The notes under the pieces are model-generated. The model was not told the origin of the DNA and did not search any database. It saw nothing but the letters and a program-made list of their open reading frames with translations. A program made the position numbers and the translations under genes. From Paenibacillus tyrphae (GTDB taxonomy: Bacteria; Bacillota; Bacilli; Paenibacillales; NBRC-103111), in contig NZ_JNVM01000006.1 of the NCBI RefSeq assembly GCF_000722545.1, forward strand, positions 62,001-126,000: a DNA stretch of 64,000 nt, read 5' to 3'. Positions 1 to 9,107 of this stretch are shown here, piece by piece; positions within the stretch are counted from its first letter, which is position 1; each line of letters opens with the position of its first letter.

Positions 1-280
1 TCCGCACGGCACGGCCATTATCAGCACGCTTCAGCAGGTGTCGGGCGCGGTCGGAACGGCGCTGCTGGTCACGGTGATGACCAACGGCTCCAAGCATTTC
101 CTGGAAAGCGCCGCGGGTACCAAAGCGGATGCCCCGCTGCCTATCCTCGCGATGATGGCCGGGATGAAGAGCGCGTTTCTGCTGGCCTTCGGCCTGGTCG
201 TCGCCGCTTGGATCGTTTCGTTCTTCCTGAAACGGGCGCAGCCTTCGGGAGGCGGAGGCGAGCGGGTTTCCGCACATTAA
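1..280 (+). CDS. MFS multidrug transporter, DHA2 (EmrB/QacA) type, C-terminal end
   Basis: The gene enters from the left edge; the open frame runs from base 2 to a TAA at 278-280 and only about 92 residues are present. The visible part begins PHGTAIISTLQQVSGAVG, which matches the conserved region before the last helices of 14-TM proton-driven drug exporters of the DHA2 group. Two hydrophobic stretches follow, and the tail ends in a short basic segment. Substrate cannot be judged from this piece. A strong hairpin terminator follows at 322-361. Family assignment is by remembered motif. Confidence 0.8.
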   Translation, partial: PHGTAIISTLQQVSGAVGTALLVTVMTNGSKHFLESAAGTKADAPLPILAMMAGMKSAFLLAFGLVVAAWIVSFFLKRAQPSGGGGERVSAH

Positions 281-321
281 CAAGATTTAACTCCAGATTC
301 GCTTTAAGCGATTGCGGACGC

Positions 322-361
322 AAGAAGACAGCTCCTGCCGCATGCAGGGGCTGTCTTCTTT
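322..361 (+). terminator. Rho-independent terminator after MFS gene
   Basis: A 16-bp stem with one G-T pair (AAGAAGACAGCTCCTG against CAGGGGCTGTCTTCTT) is followed by T residues. The A-rich left arm also gives a U-tract on the other strand, so it can serve the convergent UDP-glucose dehydrogenase gene too. Confidence 0.85.
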
Positions 362-386
362 CATCAACAAGGAAGTTCAAACAACA

Positions 387-1760
387 CTAGCTCGTACCAA
401 TACCTTCATAATCAAATCCAATATCGCGCAATTCGGTCGCCGGTAAAAAATTGCGTGTGTCCAAAATATAAGGATTTTTCATTGAATCGTACATTCGTTT
501 CCAATCTAATTGCCGATAGTCCTTCCAATGCGTTAACAATATAAGCGCGTTTGCGCGATCAGCAGTCTCTTCGGCATGATTGCAGAAGTAAACCGGAAGT
601 TCACCGTGCAAAGTCTGAAACATGTTCATCCCCTTCGGATCGTGGACTTTTATTCTGGCACCAAACTGTAGCAGTTTGTGAATGATCGGTATGGCTTGAG
701 TTTGACGCGCGTCATCCGTATCCGGTTTGAACGTCAGTCCTAGAATCCCAATGGTCTTTCCGTTTAAGCTTTTTAATTTTTGTTGAATCTTGTGTATACA
801 AAATTGGTACATCCGTTGGTTGGATTCGACAGCCGCTTTAACGATGGAGAGTTCCTCCCCATACTTTTGGCTAGTCGCCAATAACTCCCCCGTATCTTTT
901 GGAAAACAGCTGCCGCTCCATCCGCTTGAAACCTGTAAAAACTTCTCTCCGATTCGGGAATCGAGTCCCATCCCTTTTGCAATATCCGAAACATTCGAAC
1001 CAAGTGCTTCTGATAATCTTGCGATTTCATTAATATAGCTGATTTTAACCGCTAAAAAAGCATTTGAAGCATACTTGATCAATTCCGCGCTTTTTGCATC
1101 GGTTTCAAAATAGACGGTTTTCTGACGTTTCGTATTATGTTCATTCGGTAATATATCCCAAATTTTCCCATCGTCAACTAGCTGCTCCACGATCGGTCTA
1201 TACAATTCCCTCATGATCGTTCTTGCTTTAAGATTTAGCGTGCCAATGACAATGCGGTCCGGGAAAAAAATATCTTCTAACGCAAAGCCTTCCCTCAAAA
1301 ATTCAGGGTTACTGATGACGGCAAATTGTTCCTCAGATTTTAATCCTGACGCTTCCTCCAAGATCATGGCGACCAACTCGGCAGTGCCAACCGGAACCGT
1401 GGACTTGTTGACGATGACTGTGAACCGTTCAGCGTTCAGATTCTCTCCAATAGAACGGGCGGCAGCCTTCACAAAGCGCAAATCTGCCGTACCATCGGTG
1501 AGTGATGGCGTACCAACGCAAATAAAAACGACATCCGCATCGTGCACATCATGAAAAGAGACGGAAGCCTTCAATGATGTGCCCGCCTTATGCTGTATAA
1601 GCGAATCAAGGCCTGGTTCAAAGATTGGACTTTTCCCTGCGTTTATACAATTAACCTTGTGCAGATCAACGTCAATAACGGTTGTAGCGTGTCCTACCAT
1701 CGCCAATGCGGCAGCCGTTACACTTCCGACATAGCCAGAACCAACGCATACCACATTCAT
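387..1760 (-). CDS. ugd: UDP-glucose 6-dehydrogenase
   Basis: This 457-residue enzyme should oxidise UDP-glucose to UDP-glucuronate using two NAD+. The N-terminus carries the Rossmann signature GSGYVG near residue 8, a GTPS segment near residue 83, and the catalytic-cysteine motif GSCFPKD near residue 285; the C-terminal UDP-binding domain is complete. Length is normal for the family. The start ATG follows a GGAGGGG site and overlaps the stop of the upstream sugar decarboxylase by 4 bases, so the two are translationally coupled. It is the last gene of a galU - decarboxylase - dehydrogenase operon that supplies UDP-GlcA and probably UDP-xylose to the glycan cluster. Confidence 0.93.
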   Translation of the reverse strand: MNVVCVGSGYVGSVTAAALAMVGHATTVIDVDLHKVNCINAGKSPIFEPGLDSLIQHKAGTSLKASVSFHDVHDADVVFICVGTPSLTDGTADLRFVKAAARSIGENLNAERFTVIVNKSTVPVGTAELVAMILEEASGLKSEEQFAVISNPEFLREGFALEDIFFPDRIVIGTLNLKARTIMRELYRPIVEQLVDDGKIWDILPNEHNTKRQKTVYFETDAKSAELIKYASNAFLAVKISYINEIARLSEALGSNVSDIAKGMGLDSRIGEKFLQVSSGWSGSCFPKDTGELLATSQKYGEELSIVKAAVESNQRMYQFCIHKIQQKLKSLNGKTIGILGLTFKPDTDDARQTQAIPIIHKLLQFGARIKVHDPKGMNMFQTLHGELPVYFCNHAEETADRANALILLTHWKDYRQLDWKRMYDSMKNPYILDTRNFLPATELRDIGFDYEGIGTS

Positions 1761-2734
1761 GCCCCATCCCCTCCGGCGAGTTCGCTCAACTGCGAACGGT
1801 AGATCTCAATCGTTCGTAAAAGTCCTTCCTCTAACGTAATTTGAGGTTCCCACCCCAGTAGTTTTTTCGCTTTAACAATGACCGGACAACGCAGTTTGGG
1901 GTCATCCTTCGGGAGGTCATGAAACGTGATGCGGCTATTCGACTTCGTCAGCTTCTTTACAAGCTCCGCAACTTGCAATACCGTGTACTCCAGGGGGTTT
2001 CCAAGGTTAATGATTTCTCCGGTTGCCGCTTCCTTTTCCATCATGCGCATAAGTCCTTGTATCGTATCATCCACATAGCAAAAAGACCTCGTTTGACTCC
2101 CGTCCCCGTAGACGGTAATATCTTGTCCCCGTATGGCCTGGTTCACAAAATTCGATATTACTCGTCCGTCGTCGTTCCGCAGGTTTGCCGAATACGTGTT
2201 AAAAATACGCGCAACTTTGACTCGCACTTGAAATTGACGGTAATACTCATAACAGTATACTTCACCGAGTCGTTTGGCTTCATCATAACAAGCTCGGGGT
2301 CCCCATGTATTGACGTTACCCCGGTACATTTCTTGCTGCGGATGAACTTCCGGATCTCCATAGGCTTCGCTTGTACTGGTGTAAACCAATCTCGCTCCAT
2401 TCGATTTCGCCAGCTCTAACATATTCTTAGTTCCAATGGTGTTGACAGCCATCGTATCAAGAGCGGCAGATTGATAAAATTTAGGGGAAGCCGGAGATGC
2501 TAAATGATAGATTTCATCAACCCCAGCCAACGGTTTCATACTAAGAATATGTTCCGATACGACATCCATTTGGATAAACATGAAGTTGGCATGGTTTCGT
2601 ATTTCTGCAAGATTGCTTACTCTGCCGGTCATTAAATTATCGAGCCCGATGACCTGGTTTCCCTCAACCAACAGCTTTTTGGTCAGACACGAACCGAGAA
2701 ATCCGGCGGCACCAGTCACAACGACTTTTTTCAA
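1757..2734 (-). CDS. NAD-dependent epimerase/decarboxylase, UDP-glucuronate decarboxylase (UXS)-like
   Basis: This is an extended short-chain dehydrogenase of about 325 residues with the nucleotide motif TGAAGFLGS at the N-terminus, the serine/threonine segment YTSTSEAYGDP and the catalytic YDEAKR. The SEAYGDP and HPQ residues are typical of UDP-xylose synthases, which decarboxylate UDP-glucuronate. A start at TTG (2732-2734) is preferred over the GTG nine bases upstream, because TTGGAG sits 8 bases before the TTG and the protein then begins MKKVVVTGAAG. Its neighbour makes UDP-glucuronate, which fits. A UDP-GlcA epimerase is the alternative. Confidence 0.85.
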   Translation of the reverse strand: MKKVVVTGAAGFLGSCLTKKLLVEGNQVIGLDNLMTGRVSNLAEIRNHANFMFIQMDVVSEHILSMKPLAGVDEIYHLASPASPKFYQSAALDTMAVNTIGTKNMLELAKSNGARLVYTSTSEAYGDPEVHPQQEMYRGNVNTWGPRACYDEAKRLGEVYCYEYYRQFQVRVKVARIFNTYSANLRNDDGRVISNFVNQAIRGQDITVYGDGSQTRSFCYVDDTIQGLMRMMEKEAATGEIINLGNPLEYTVLQVAELVKKLTKSNSRITFHDLPKDDPKLRCPVIVKAKKLLGWEPQITLEEGLLRTIEIYRSQLSELAGGDGA

Positions 2735-2752
2735 TGAATACACTCCAATCGA

Positions 2753-3628
2753 TCATTCTTCGGTACTTCCCATAAATTTGTGCAAAAAAAGTTTAAATTT
2801 CTCGCTTAAATTATCGTTTTTAACGGCAAATTCAACGTTTGCCTGAAGAAAACCTAATTTATCGCCAACATCATATAATTTTCCTTCGTACTGATATGCC
2901 CCTAACGGCTGTTCCTGTATGAGTTGCTGAAGGGCATCCGTCAGTTGAATCTCCCCGCCTATTCCGATCCGCATTTCCTCTAAAAATTCAAAAATCTTGG
3001 GTTCTAAAATATATCTTCCAATGATCGCCATATTTGAAGGAGGAGCCTCTTGAGGTTTTTCAACCAAATCCGTAACAAGGGTCAGCTTTTCGCTTACTTG
3101 CTTCCCTTGTACAATGCCGAACTTGCTTGTCTCCGACCAATCCACCCTTTGGACAGCGATAACCGACGACTGTGTTTCGTTGTATACATGGATTAATTGT
3201 TGTAAACAAGGCACTTGACTATCGATTACCATATCCCCTAGTAGGACTGCGAAAGGCTCATTGCCAATAAACTTGCGAGTGCACCAAATCGCATGACCGA
3301 GGCCGAGTGCCTGCTTCTGCACGACATAATGAATAGTGGCCAGTGAGCTAATCTCCTCGATGAGCCTTAACGATTCCAGCTTATGCCGCTCTCTCAAGAT
3401 GATTTCAATCTCACTGTTTTTATCGAAATGTTGCTGAATCGATCGTTTGTTGTCTCCGATCACAATGTAAATGTCACGAATTCCCGATTGAACGGCTTCT
3501 TCCACGATATACTGAATCGCAGGTTTATCGACGATCGGCAGCATCTCTTTCGGTATTGCTTTCGTAGCGGGAAGAAATCGGGTTCCAAGCCCGGCTGCAG
3601 GAATGACGGCTTTGCGAATGGTTTTTAT
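2753..3628 (-). CDS. galU: UTP-glucose-1-phosphate uridylyltransferase
   Basis: The enzyme makes UDP-glucose from UTP and glucose-1-phosphate. The protein shows the nucleotidyltransferase signature AAGLGTRFLPATKA, the KEMLPIVDKP segment and the GGEIQLTDA motif near residue 230. Aligned from memory with Bacillus GtaB (MKKVRKAIIPAAG), the reading here is IKTIRKAVIPAAG: the codon in the initiator position is ATA (3626-3628), nine bases after a perfect AAAGGAGG (3638-3645). The nearest in-frame ATG (3665-3667) lies upstream of that ribosome site and would give a 304-residue protein with an odd N-terminus. True start is therefore uncertain. First gene of the operon with the UXS-like gene and ugd. 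Confidence 0.9.
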   Translation of the reverse strand: MKTIRKAVIPAAGLGTRFLPATKAIPKEMLPIVDKPAIQYIVEEAVQSGIRDIYIVIGDNKRSIQQHFDKNSEIEIILRERHKLESLRLIEEISSLATIHYVVQKQALGLGHAIWCTRKFIGNEPFAVLLGDMVIDSQVPCLQQLIHVYNETQSSVIAVQRVDWSETSKFGIVQGKQVSEKLTLVTDLVEKPQEAPPSNMAIIGRYILEPKIFEFLEEMRIGIGGEIQLTDALQQLIQEQPLGAYQYEGKLYDVGDKLGFLQANVEFAVKNDNLSEKFKLFLHKFMGSTEE

Positions 3629-3667
3629 TTGAAACCCCCTCCTTTCTCGAGGCTCGGCTAATAACAT

Positions 3668-3812
3668 CGTATGTAGGTAAGCAACGCTTCGCTATCAGCT
3701 AATGTACGCTCAAATATTGTTTAGATGAAATTGATGCATTTGCCGTGCCACGTCATATTGGCTAAGCATATATCTTGAATTAGCCTGATGTTGAGAAGGG
3801 AGATGACCTCCA
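3668..3812. promoter_or_regulatory. Divergent intergenic region between galU operon and GT2 genes
   Basis: These 145 bases separate two divergent transcription units of the glycan cluster and must hold both promoters. I could not fix -35/-10 boxes with confidence. A GAGAAGGGAG ribosome site precedes the right-hand gene. Confidence 0.4.
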
Positions 3813-5003
3813 ATGAGTATTCAAGTAAGCGTCATTATGATTACCCACAATAAATATCCTCAAAATTTATATTCCTTATATGCATTGGAAAACCAAACCT
3901 TTGACCCGAAAAGAATGGAAGTTATTTTGGTAGACGATGCCTCAACGGATAAAACGCCAAAACTGCAAAAATATCGTCCTCCTTTTCATTTTCGATATAT
4001 CCGTTGCGAACAAAATGTTGGAAGATCAAAGGCTAAAAATATCGGGATACAAGCAGCTACCGGGGAGGTCCTGATCATCATAGATGCCGAGATGATTCTG
4101 GACCCTACTTACGTGGGGCAGCATTATCATCTCCATCAAGCCAATCCCAATTTAGTGGTAACGGGCTGCTTAAGACATTACAATACGTTCACGGTATTGG
4201 ATAAAAAATTTAATACGGAACAGTTCAAGCTGTTCAGACAGTTGAATCGTAAAAAAAACCCCCGCATCAGAAGATTGAGGATTCTGCGCATTTTCAAGAA
4301 ATACTCGAAGATGAGGCTTTTTAAGAAGAGGAGCATTTTCAAGCAAAGATACAAGAAATATGCTTACCCCGCTCCCTTCTTTCAAGAGATCATTGACCGC
4401 CATGGCGTGCACTATGAAGGATTTCATATGCCGTATATTTTTGTCGTTACCCATAATATATCCGTCAGGAGAAGCACATTCGACGAAGTTGGACCGTTTG
4501 ACGAAGGATTCCAAGGTTGGGGATGCGAAGATTGGGAGTTTGGCTACCGCCTATATAAACATGGGGCAACCATCATGGATAACCCCCATGTTAAGGTTTA
4601 CCACCAAGAACATCCCCGTAGTATCGGTAACCAAAATAAGGAAGGCTTAATCAATTATAAATATTTCTTTACTCGGCACCCTGAATTTGAAGTGGGCGTC
4701 CAATCCTTGTGCTGGCTCGGTAAAAACTTGCTTGAAGCCAACGAACTGGTTGACGAATATAAAGCGATGGTTCATCACTATCCGCATCAATACCTACATC
4801 TTGTCCAAGCATTTCCTATTTTGTTTGACCAAATTTATACCTTACTGATTCACGACATGCCCGTAGTAAACCTGATGAACGAATCCGAGACCATGCGGGA
4901 CGAACAGTGGAACAATGCTTTTCTATCGGAATTGAATCTTCTGAAATCTTCAGGGGAATATCCAAAATTGGCGGCTCACTTAGAGTGGCTGATAAGCAAA
5001 TAA
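3813..5003 (+). CDS. Glycosyltransferase family 2, with Glyco_transf_7C-like end
   Basis: A 396-residue GT-A fold enzyme that should transfer a sugar from a nucleotide donor. It begins VSVIMITHNKYPQNL and has the donor-site segment EVILVDDASTDKT near residue 40, a metal-binding IIDAEMIL near residue 90, and GWGCEDWEFGYRL near residue 240, the last typical of the galactosyltransferase-type C-terminal module. A basic insertion (RKKNPRIRRLRIL region) lies between the two. No membrane segment is evident. It sits 13 bases upstream of a second GT2 gene in the same operon. Acceptor and donor are unknown. Confidence 0.88.
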   Translation: MSIQVSVIMITHNKYPQNLYSLYALENQTFDPKRMEVILVDDASTDKTPKLQKYRPPFHFRYIRCEQNVGRSKAKNIGIQAATGEVLIIIDAEMILDPTYVGQHYHLHQANPNLVVTGCLRHYNTFTVLDKKFNTEQFKLFRQLNRKKNPRIRRLRILRIFKKYSKMRLFKKRSIFKQRYKKYAYPAPFFQEIIDRHGVHYEGFHMPYIFVVTHNISVRRSTFDEVGPFDEGFQGWGCEDWEFGYRLYKHGATIMDNPHVKVYHQEHPRSIGNQNKEGLINYKYFFTRHPEFEVGVQSLCWLGKNLLEANELVDEYKAMVHHYPHQYLHLVQAFPILFDQIYTLLIHDMPVVNLMNESETMRDEQWNNAFLSELNLLKSSGEYPKLAAHLEWLISK

Positions 5004-5016
5004 ACAAGGAGGATTC

Positions 5017-6006
5017 ATGATGTTCATCTCTGTTGTTATGGCCGTATACAACGGCGAGAAGTATATTGAGGAAGCTGTCCAAAGCATATTGCATCAAACG
5101 TATCCGCAATTTGAGCTTATTATCATCAATGATGGTTCTATGGATCGAACGCGTGAGATCCTGGACACGATTGAGGATGATCGAGTAAAAATCATTCATG
5201 CGGAAACGAATCAAGGGGCAGCTGCTTCTCTTAATTTAGGTATTTCGCATGCCGCGGGCGATTGGATCGCAATACATGACGCGGACGATATCAGCGAACC
5301 TACCCGGTTGGAGGAACAGGTAAATTATTTGCGGTCGCACCCTGAAAGTATTGGCGTAGGTTCTTTGATATTAGGCCGAATCGGAGATGAGACTGTAAGC
5401 AACAATTCTGAAGTCGAATATTATAATCAAATACTGGAAAAAGATCAAATCTATAAAAATCGGTTATTCATGTGCTATTTATGCCACGGCTCGGTTATGT
5501 TCTCGAAAAAAGCTTTCTACGCTGCCGGAAGGTATAATCCAAAATATAAGATTTCTTATGATTACGATCTATGGCTACGAATGTTTGAAATTTCCCCTAT
5601 TCAGAAAATCCCTAAAGTCCTTTATCACTACAGGCTTCGCGAAGACTCCTTAGGAAAACAAAATACCGCCAATACGATTTCCGAATTAATGACGATATCA
5701 TCTCTTCATATCTATAAAAAGCTTATTCGGAAGAAGAGAAGACAGCCTATCCTAACCGTTGTAGGCTCAAAAAAAGGATGTTTATTCTTTAAGACACATG
5801 TAGGGAAGAAGTACAAAAAATTAAATTATGTCTATGTCAGAACGATAAAAGACTCTAGAAAAATACGTTTACTGAATAAAAGAGGAAAGATTCATGCAGC
5901 AGTGGTATTAAACAACCGGCTATCAAACGCATTAACTCATCGTCTCTTACGTCGAGGTCCACGCTGGAGAAGAAAAGTATTTAAAATATGGAATTATCAA
6001 TTTTAA
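5017..6006 (+). CDS. Glycosyltransferase family 2
   Basis: This 329-residue protein has a classical GT2 domain: ISVVMAVYNGEKYIEEAV at the N-terminus, the IIINDGSMDRT donor loop, and the HDADD metal site near residue 88. After about residue 235 comes a lysine/arginine-rich tail (for example KKRRQP and LRRGPRWRRK) with no family I recognise, perhaps for membrane or polymer contact. AAGGAGG sits just upstream of two adjacent ATG codons (5017 and 5020); either could start. It follows the other GT2 gene by 13 bases and is closed by a hairpin shared with the convergent epimerase gene. Confidence 0.87.
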   Translation: MMFISVVMAVYNGEKYIEEAVQSILHQTYPQFELIIINDGSMDRTREILDTIEDDRVKIIHAETNQGAAASLNLGISHAAGDWIAIHDADDISEPTRLEEQVNYLRSHPESIGVGSLILGRIGDETVSNNSEVEYYNQILEKDQIYKNRLFMCYLCHGSVMFSKKAFYAAGRYNPKYKISYDYDLWLRMFEISPIQKIPKVLYHYRLREDSLGKQNTANTISELMTISSLHIYKKLIRKKRRQPILTVVGSKKGCLFFKTHVGKKYKKLNYVYVRTIKDSRKIRLLNKRGKIHAAVVLNNRLSNALTHRLLRRGPRWRRKVFKIWNYQF

Positions 6007-6018
6007 ACGATGATACTT

Positions 6019-6053
6019 TCCCGAACCACTAGTAAAGGGGTCCGGGACTTTTT
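6019..6053. terminator. Terminator between convergent GT2 and epimerase genes
   Basis: TCCCGAACC pairs with GGTCCGGGA (one mismatch) around an 11-base loop and is followed by CTTTTT on the plus strand. It lies between the two converging stop codons. Confidence 0.7.
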
Positions 6054-6059
6054 ATGAGT

Positions 6060-7130
6060 TCAGATATTCCAACGATCTTTATTTTCGTTATAAATCAATT
6101 CCATAATTTGAGCTACAGGGGTTTGAATGCTCCAATTCGGATAATGCTTCCGAAACTTTGATGTATCGGTAATATACCAAATGTGATCGCCCGTCCTGGG
6201 TTGATCACAATAGGAGAAGCTTAACTTTTTACCGGTAATTTGCCGAACCATTTCAATGGCTTCAAGAATGGATATGTTGGAATCGCGACCCCCGCCAAGA
6301 TTGTAAACTTCCCCTCCCCGCTTTGGATTCTGAAAAAATTCATGAAAAGCAGAGATAACGTCACTCGCATGAATAATATCCCGAACTTGCTTTCCTTTGT
6401 ATCCGAAGATGGTATATGGACTGTTTGTTATAGCGCATTTTAACAGGTAATTGATGAATCCATGCAGCTGCACCCCGGCTTGTTTAGAGCCGCTTAATAC
6501 ACCTCCGCGAAAACAAACCGTCTTCAACTGAAAATACCGGCCGTATTCCTGTACAATGATATCCGCCGCTAGTTTTGATGCTCCGAACAATGAATGCAAA
6601 CATTGGTCTACGCTGAGCGTTTCCGGTATTCCATTATAGTAGGGATGGCCCGTATCAAGCTCCCAGCGGCTTTCTTGTTCCAAATATGGCAGATCGTTTG
6701 GACGGTCGCCATAAACTTTATTCGTTGAGGTAAAAATAAACACAGCTTCCGGACAATGCTGACGCATCATTTCAAGCAGATTCAATGTCCCGCTAGCATT
6801 AATATGGAAATCAGTGAGCGGCTCGCGGGCAGCCCAATCATGAGACGGCTGTGCTGCGGTATGAATGATGAGCTCAATATCCGGTCCGTAGTTTTGAAAG
6901 ATTCTGCTGAGCGCGCTGTTATCCCGTATGTCCATGTCATAATGCACATAGTTCGTTCCTAAGTTGTTCTCAAGCCGGCTTCGGTTCCACCGTGTTGTTC
7001 CCTCCGCGCCAAAAAAGTCTTGGCGCATATCGTTATCAATGCCAATGACACGATAGCCCAGACTCGCATAATATTCGGTCGCTTCGGATCCGATCAGCCC
7101 CGCAGAACCTGTTATTACGACAACAGACAT
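6060..7130 (-). CDS. CDP-paratose 2-epimerase-like NAD-dependent epimerase
   Basis: A 356-residue extended SDR with [10 protein letters not shown] at the N-terminus and a set of motifs that I associate with CDP-paratose (tyvelose) 2-epimerase: [44 protein letters not shown] and [12 protein letters not shown]. The reaction in that family is C2 epimerisation of a CDP-3,6-dideoxyhexose. None of the usual CDP-glucose pathway enzymes are in this window, so the real substrate may differ. AGGAGGTG precedes the ATG by 7 bases. The reading frame overlaps the upstream GT61 gene by 16 bases, indicating one operon. Confidence 0.82.
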   Translation of the reverse strand: MSVVVITGSAGLIGSEATEYYASLGYRVIGIDNDMRQDFFGAEGTTRWNRSRLENNLGTNYVHYDMDIRDNSALSRIFQNYGPDIELIIHTAAQPSHDWAAREPLTDFHINASGTLNLLEMMRQHCPEAVFIFTSTNKVYGDRPNDLPYLEQESRWELDTGHPYYNGIPETLSVDQCLHSLFGASKLAADIIVQEYGRYFQLKTVCFRGGVLSGSKQAGVQLHGFINYLLKCAITNSPYTIFGYKGKQVRDIIHASDVISAFHEFFQNPKRGGEVYNLGGGRDSNISILEAIEMVRQITGKKLSFSYCDQPRTGDHIWYITDTSKFRKHYPNWSIQTPVAQIMELIYNENKDRWNI

Positions 7131-8179
7131 GACAGCACCTCCTCTAATTGTTTCGGATCAATTGACATATCGTCGAAACCACTCCAGTAATGATGCGGAT
7201 TTTCTCTATTTCCAATAATCATGTTGTAATCTAAATGCATTAATCTGCTGAGCAACCAATAATGCGGCTCCATAAAGCTTGGTGTGAATAATTCGATTAC
7301 GCTTGTATCCGGATTACAAAAAACGAGATTGGCGAGCCCGGCTCCATGCGGTGCAACGATCATTTTTGCGGAATAAAACAAACTGATTTGTCGATCCAAC
7401 GGCAGCGATTCCAGCTCGACGCTTTTAAAACCGTACTTTTCTAGCAGACCGAATATTTCCTGTTCATTTATAACTCTTCGATAGGAATTCCGTCTGATGT
7501 AGATCCGCTCATACCCTGTTTCATTTTGAATGGCCCTACGTGGCAAAAGTAAATTTCTAACATAATGACAAGACCACGAATTTGGCAAATTAACATAGGA
7601 TGGAACGATTAGCTGTCGTGCTTGCAGATGAAAAAGGTCATACGGTTGAATTATTTTTTCTGCAGGTATTCCGCATGCAACAAGCGTTTGAAGCTGAAAT
7701 GGCAACCAGCGATGGTTAACGATATATTTGTCTATTTTGATATGGGTCATTTGCAGCAGATGAACGCGAGCTATCGCTTCTAATAACCAATGATAGTAAT
7801 TTTTAGAGGCCGGATGGGTAAGCAAAGCCACTGTTTTATCGGTTCTGATCAGTGGCGGCAGCTTATTTTCCTGAAATACGGAATGTTCCGGCGGCATTTT
7901 CGCCCATTCCACCGAAACATCCCATAATAGTTTATGATCGGGTGAGATGACAGCCCGCTCTCCCAAGACCCGTCCGTTTGGCACAATGGCAACAAATGCC
8001 TTGTTGCTGAATCTGGGTTTATCGACGAGCAATTGCCATTCTTCATTTTTATTAACGTCGGGAATAGGAATTTCCGGATAAATAGAATATAACAATTGTT
8101 CGTTCTGTGACTGTTTGATCCAATCTAATGTTGATTCGTAAAAACCTGAAGGAGGCATCAATTCGCTTGAATCTGTCAT
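7115..8179 (-). CDS. Glycosyltransferase family 61 (DUF563-like)
   Basis: The 354-residue protein has the family signature [21 protein letters not shown] near residue 300 and the earlier [16 protein letters not shown] segment, both typical of GT61 capsule and spore-polysaccharide enzymes. No signal peptide or membrane helix is seen, so it probably acts in the cytoplasm. It precedes and overlaps the CDP-paratose-epimerase-like gene. A second GT61 of different sequence lies at 10035-11186. Donor sugar is not predictable. Confidence 0.85.
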   Translation of the reverse strand: MTDSSELMPPSGFYESTLDWIKQSQNEQLLYSIYPEIPIPDVNKNEEWQLLVDKPRFSNKAFVAIVPNGRVLGERAVISPDHKLLWDVSVEWAKMPPEHSVFQENKLPPLIRTDKTVALLTHPASKNYYHWLLEAIARVHLLQMTHIKIDKYIVNHRWLPFQLQTLVACGIPAEKIIQPYDLFHLQARQLIVPSYVNLPNSWSCHYVRNLLLPRRAIQNETGYERIYIRRNSYRRVINEQEIFGLLEKYGFKSVELESLPLDRQISLFYSAKMIVAPHGAGLANLVFCNPDTSVIELFTPSFMEPHYWLLSRLMHLDYNMIIGNRENPHHYWSGFDDMSIDPKQLEEVLSCLLS

Positions 8180-8361
8180 GGTTTCTAGCAGCTCCTTTGG
8201 CGGTCAACAGCGTTTTCCTACATTTTATGAACACACCGTTTCAAGGACACGGCTATGGCATAACAGCGCTAGTTTGGGGAGTAAAATAGGTTCACCAAAA
8301 GATTGGAAGCATCATAAAGTACTACTACATTGTCCACCAAATTGGAGGGAGGAACAGAGTA
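8180..8361. promoter_or_regulatory. Divergent promoter region (GT61 / methyltransferase-like)
   Basis: A 182-base spacer between divergently read genes. GGAGGGAGG precedes the right-hand ATG. No convincing regulator site was identified. Confidence 0.35.
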
Positions 8362-9060
8362 ATGAGGTTTACGAAATATATAAACGGGATCTCGTTCTCA
8401 TGGCTGCAGCCGAACATGCATCCCAGCTCTCCTATTGACAACATGATTGATTTTGAGTTAGCGAATACGAAATTGCCAGAAGCAGATCAACAAACAAAAG
8501 AGAGTTTATACGAGCTGTGCAAAATACCAAGAATGTCAACCCTCGCCTTGGGGGCTATCATCAATAAAGGCGTATCTCAAATGGACAACCATCATGCTTT
8601 TGTCAACGTGGGGGTTTGGCATGGTTTCACATTTATTGCCGGAATAGTAAATAATCCGAATAAAACATGTATCGGTGTAGATAACTTCTCGGAATTTGGA
8701 GGGCCGCAGGAGGAATTCTCATCACGATTTTCAGATTATAAAAGCGAATCTCATTCCTTCAATAACATGGATTATGTTGACTATTTCATTCATACTCACA
8801 CCGATCCGATTGGTTTTTACATTTATGATGGTGCTCACGACTACGACAATCAATTAAAAGGACTGCAGTTAGCTGAACCTTATTTCGCCAACAATTGCAT
8901 GATTATGGTAGACGATACAAACTGGGAACAACCTCGCCGAGCTACGCTTGATTTTATGGCTAATAGTGTAAATGATTATAAAATACTCTTTGATGCGTCT
9001 ACCGCTTATAACGGGCATCCTACCTTTTGGAATGGTGTGATCATTTTCCAAAAAATATAA
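8362..9060 (+). CDS. Class I SAM methyltransferase-like protein
   Basis: The 232-residue protein resembles the MTase_24/TylF-like group: VNVGVWHGFTFIAG near residue 83 in place of the usual acidic-GxGxG loop, CIGVDNFSEFG about 25 residues later, YIYDGAHDYDNQL near residue 155 and MIMVDDTNWEQPRR near residue 183. In that group the DGAH and DD motifs hold metal and SAM. It may methylate a sugar of the glycan made by the neighbours. The departure of motif I from consensus leaves activity uncertain. Single-gene unit closed by a strong hairpin. Confidence 0.65.
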   Translation: MRFTKYINGISFSWLQPNMHPSSPIDNMIDFELANTKLPEADQQTKESLYELCKIPRMSTLALGAIINKGVSQMDNHHAFVNVGVWHGFTFIAGIVNNPNKTCIGVDNFSEFGGPQEEFSSRFSDYKSESHSFNNMDYVDYFIHTHTDPIGFYIYDGAHDYDNQLKGLQLAEPYFANNCMIMVDDTNWEQPRRATLDFMANSVNDYKILFDASTAYNGHPTFWNGVIIFQKI

Positions 9061-9062
9061 TG

Positions 9063-9107
9063 AAAAACAAACCACTTGACTTGCTTCAAGCAGTCAAGTG
9101 GTTTGTT
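9063..9107. terminator. Bidirectional terminator overlapping the epimerase stop codon
   Basis: A perfect 16-bp stem (AACAAACCACTTGACT with AGTCAAGTGGTTTGTT) has an inner short stem in its loop. The A-run at 9063-9067 makes a U-tract for the minus strand. The right arm contains the stop codon of the minus-strand gene. Confidence 0.85.
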
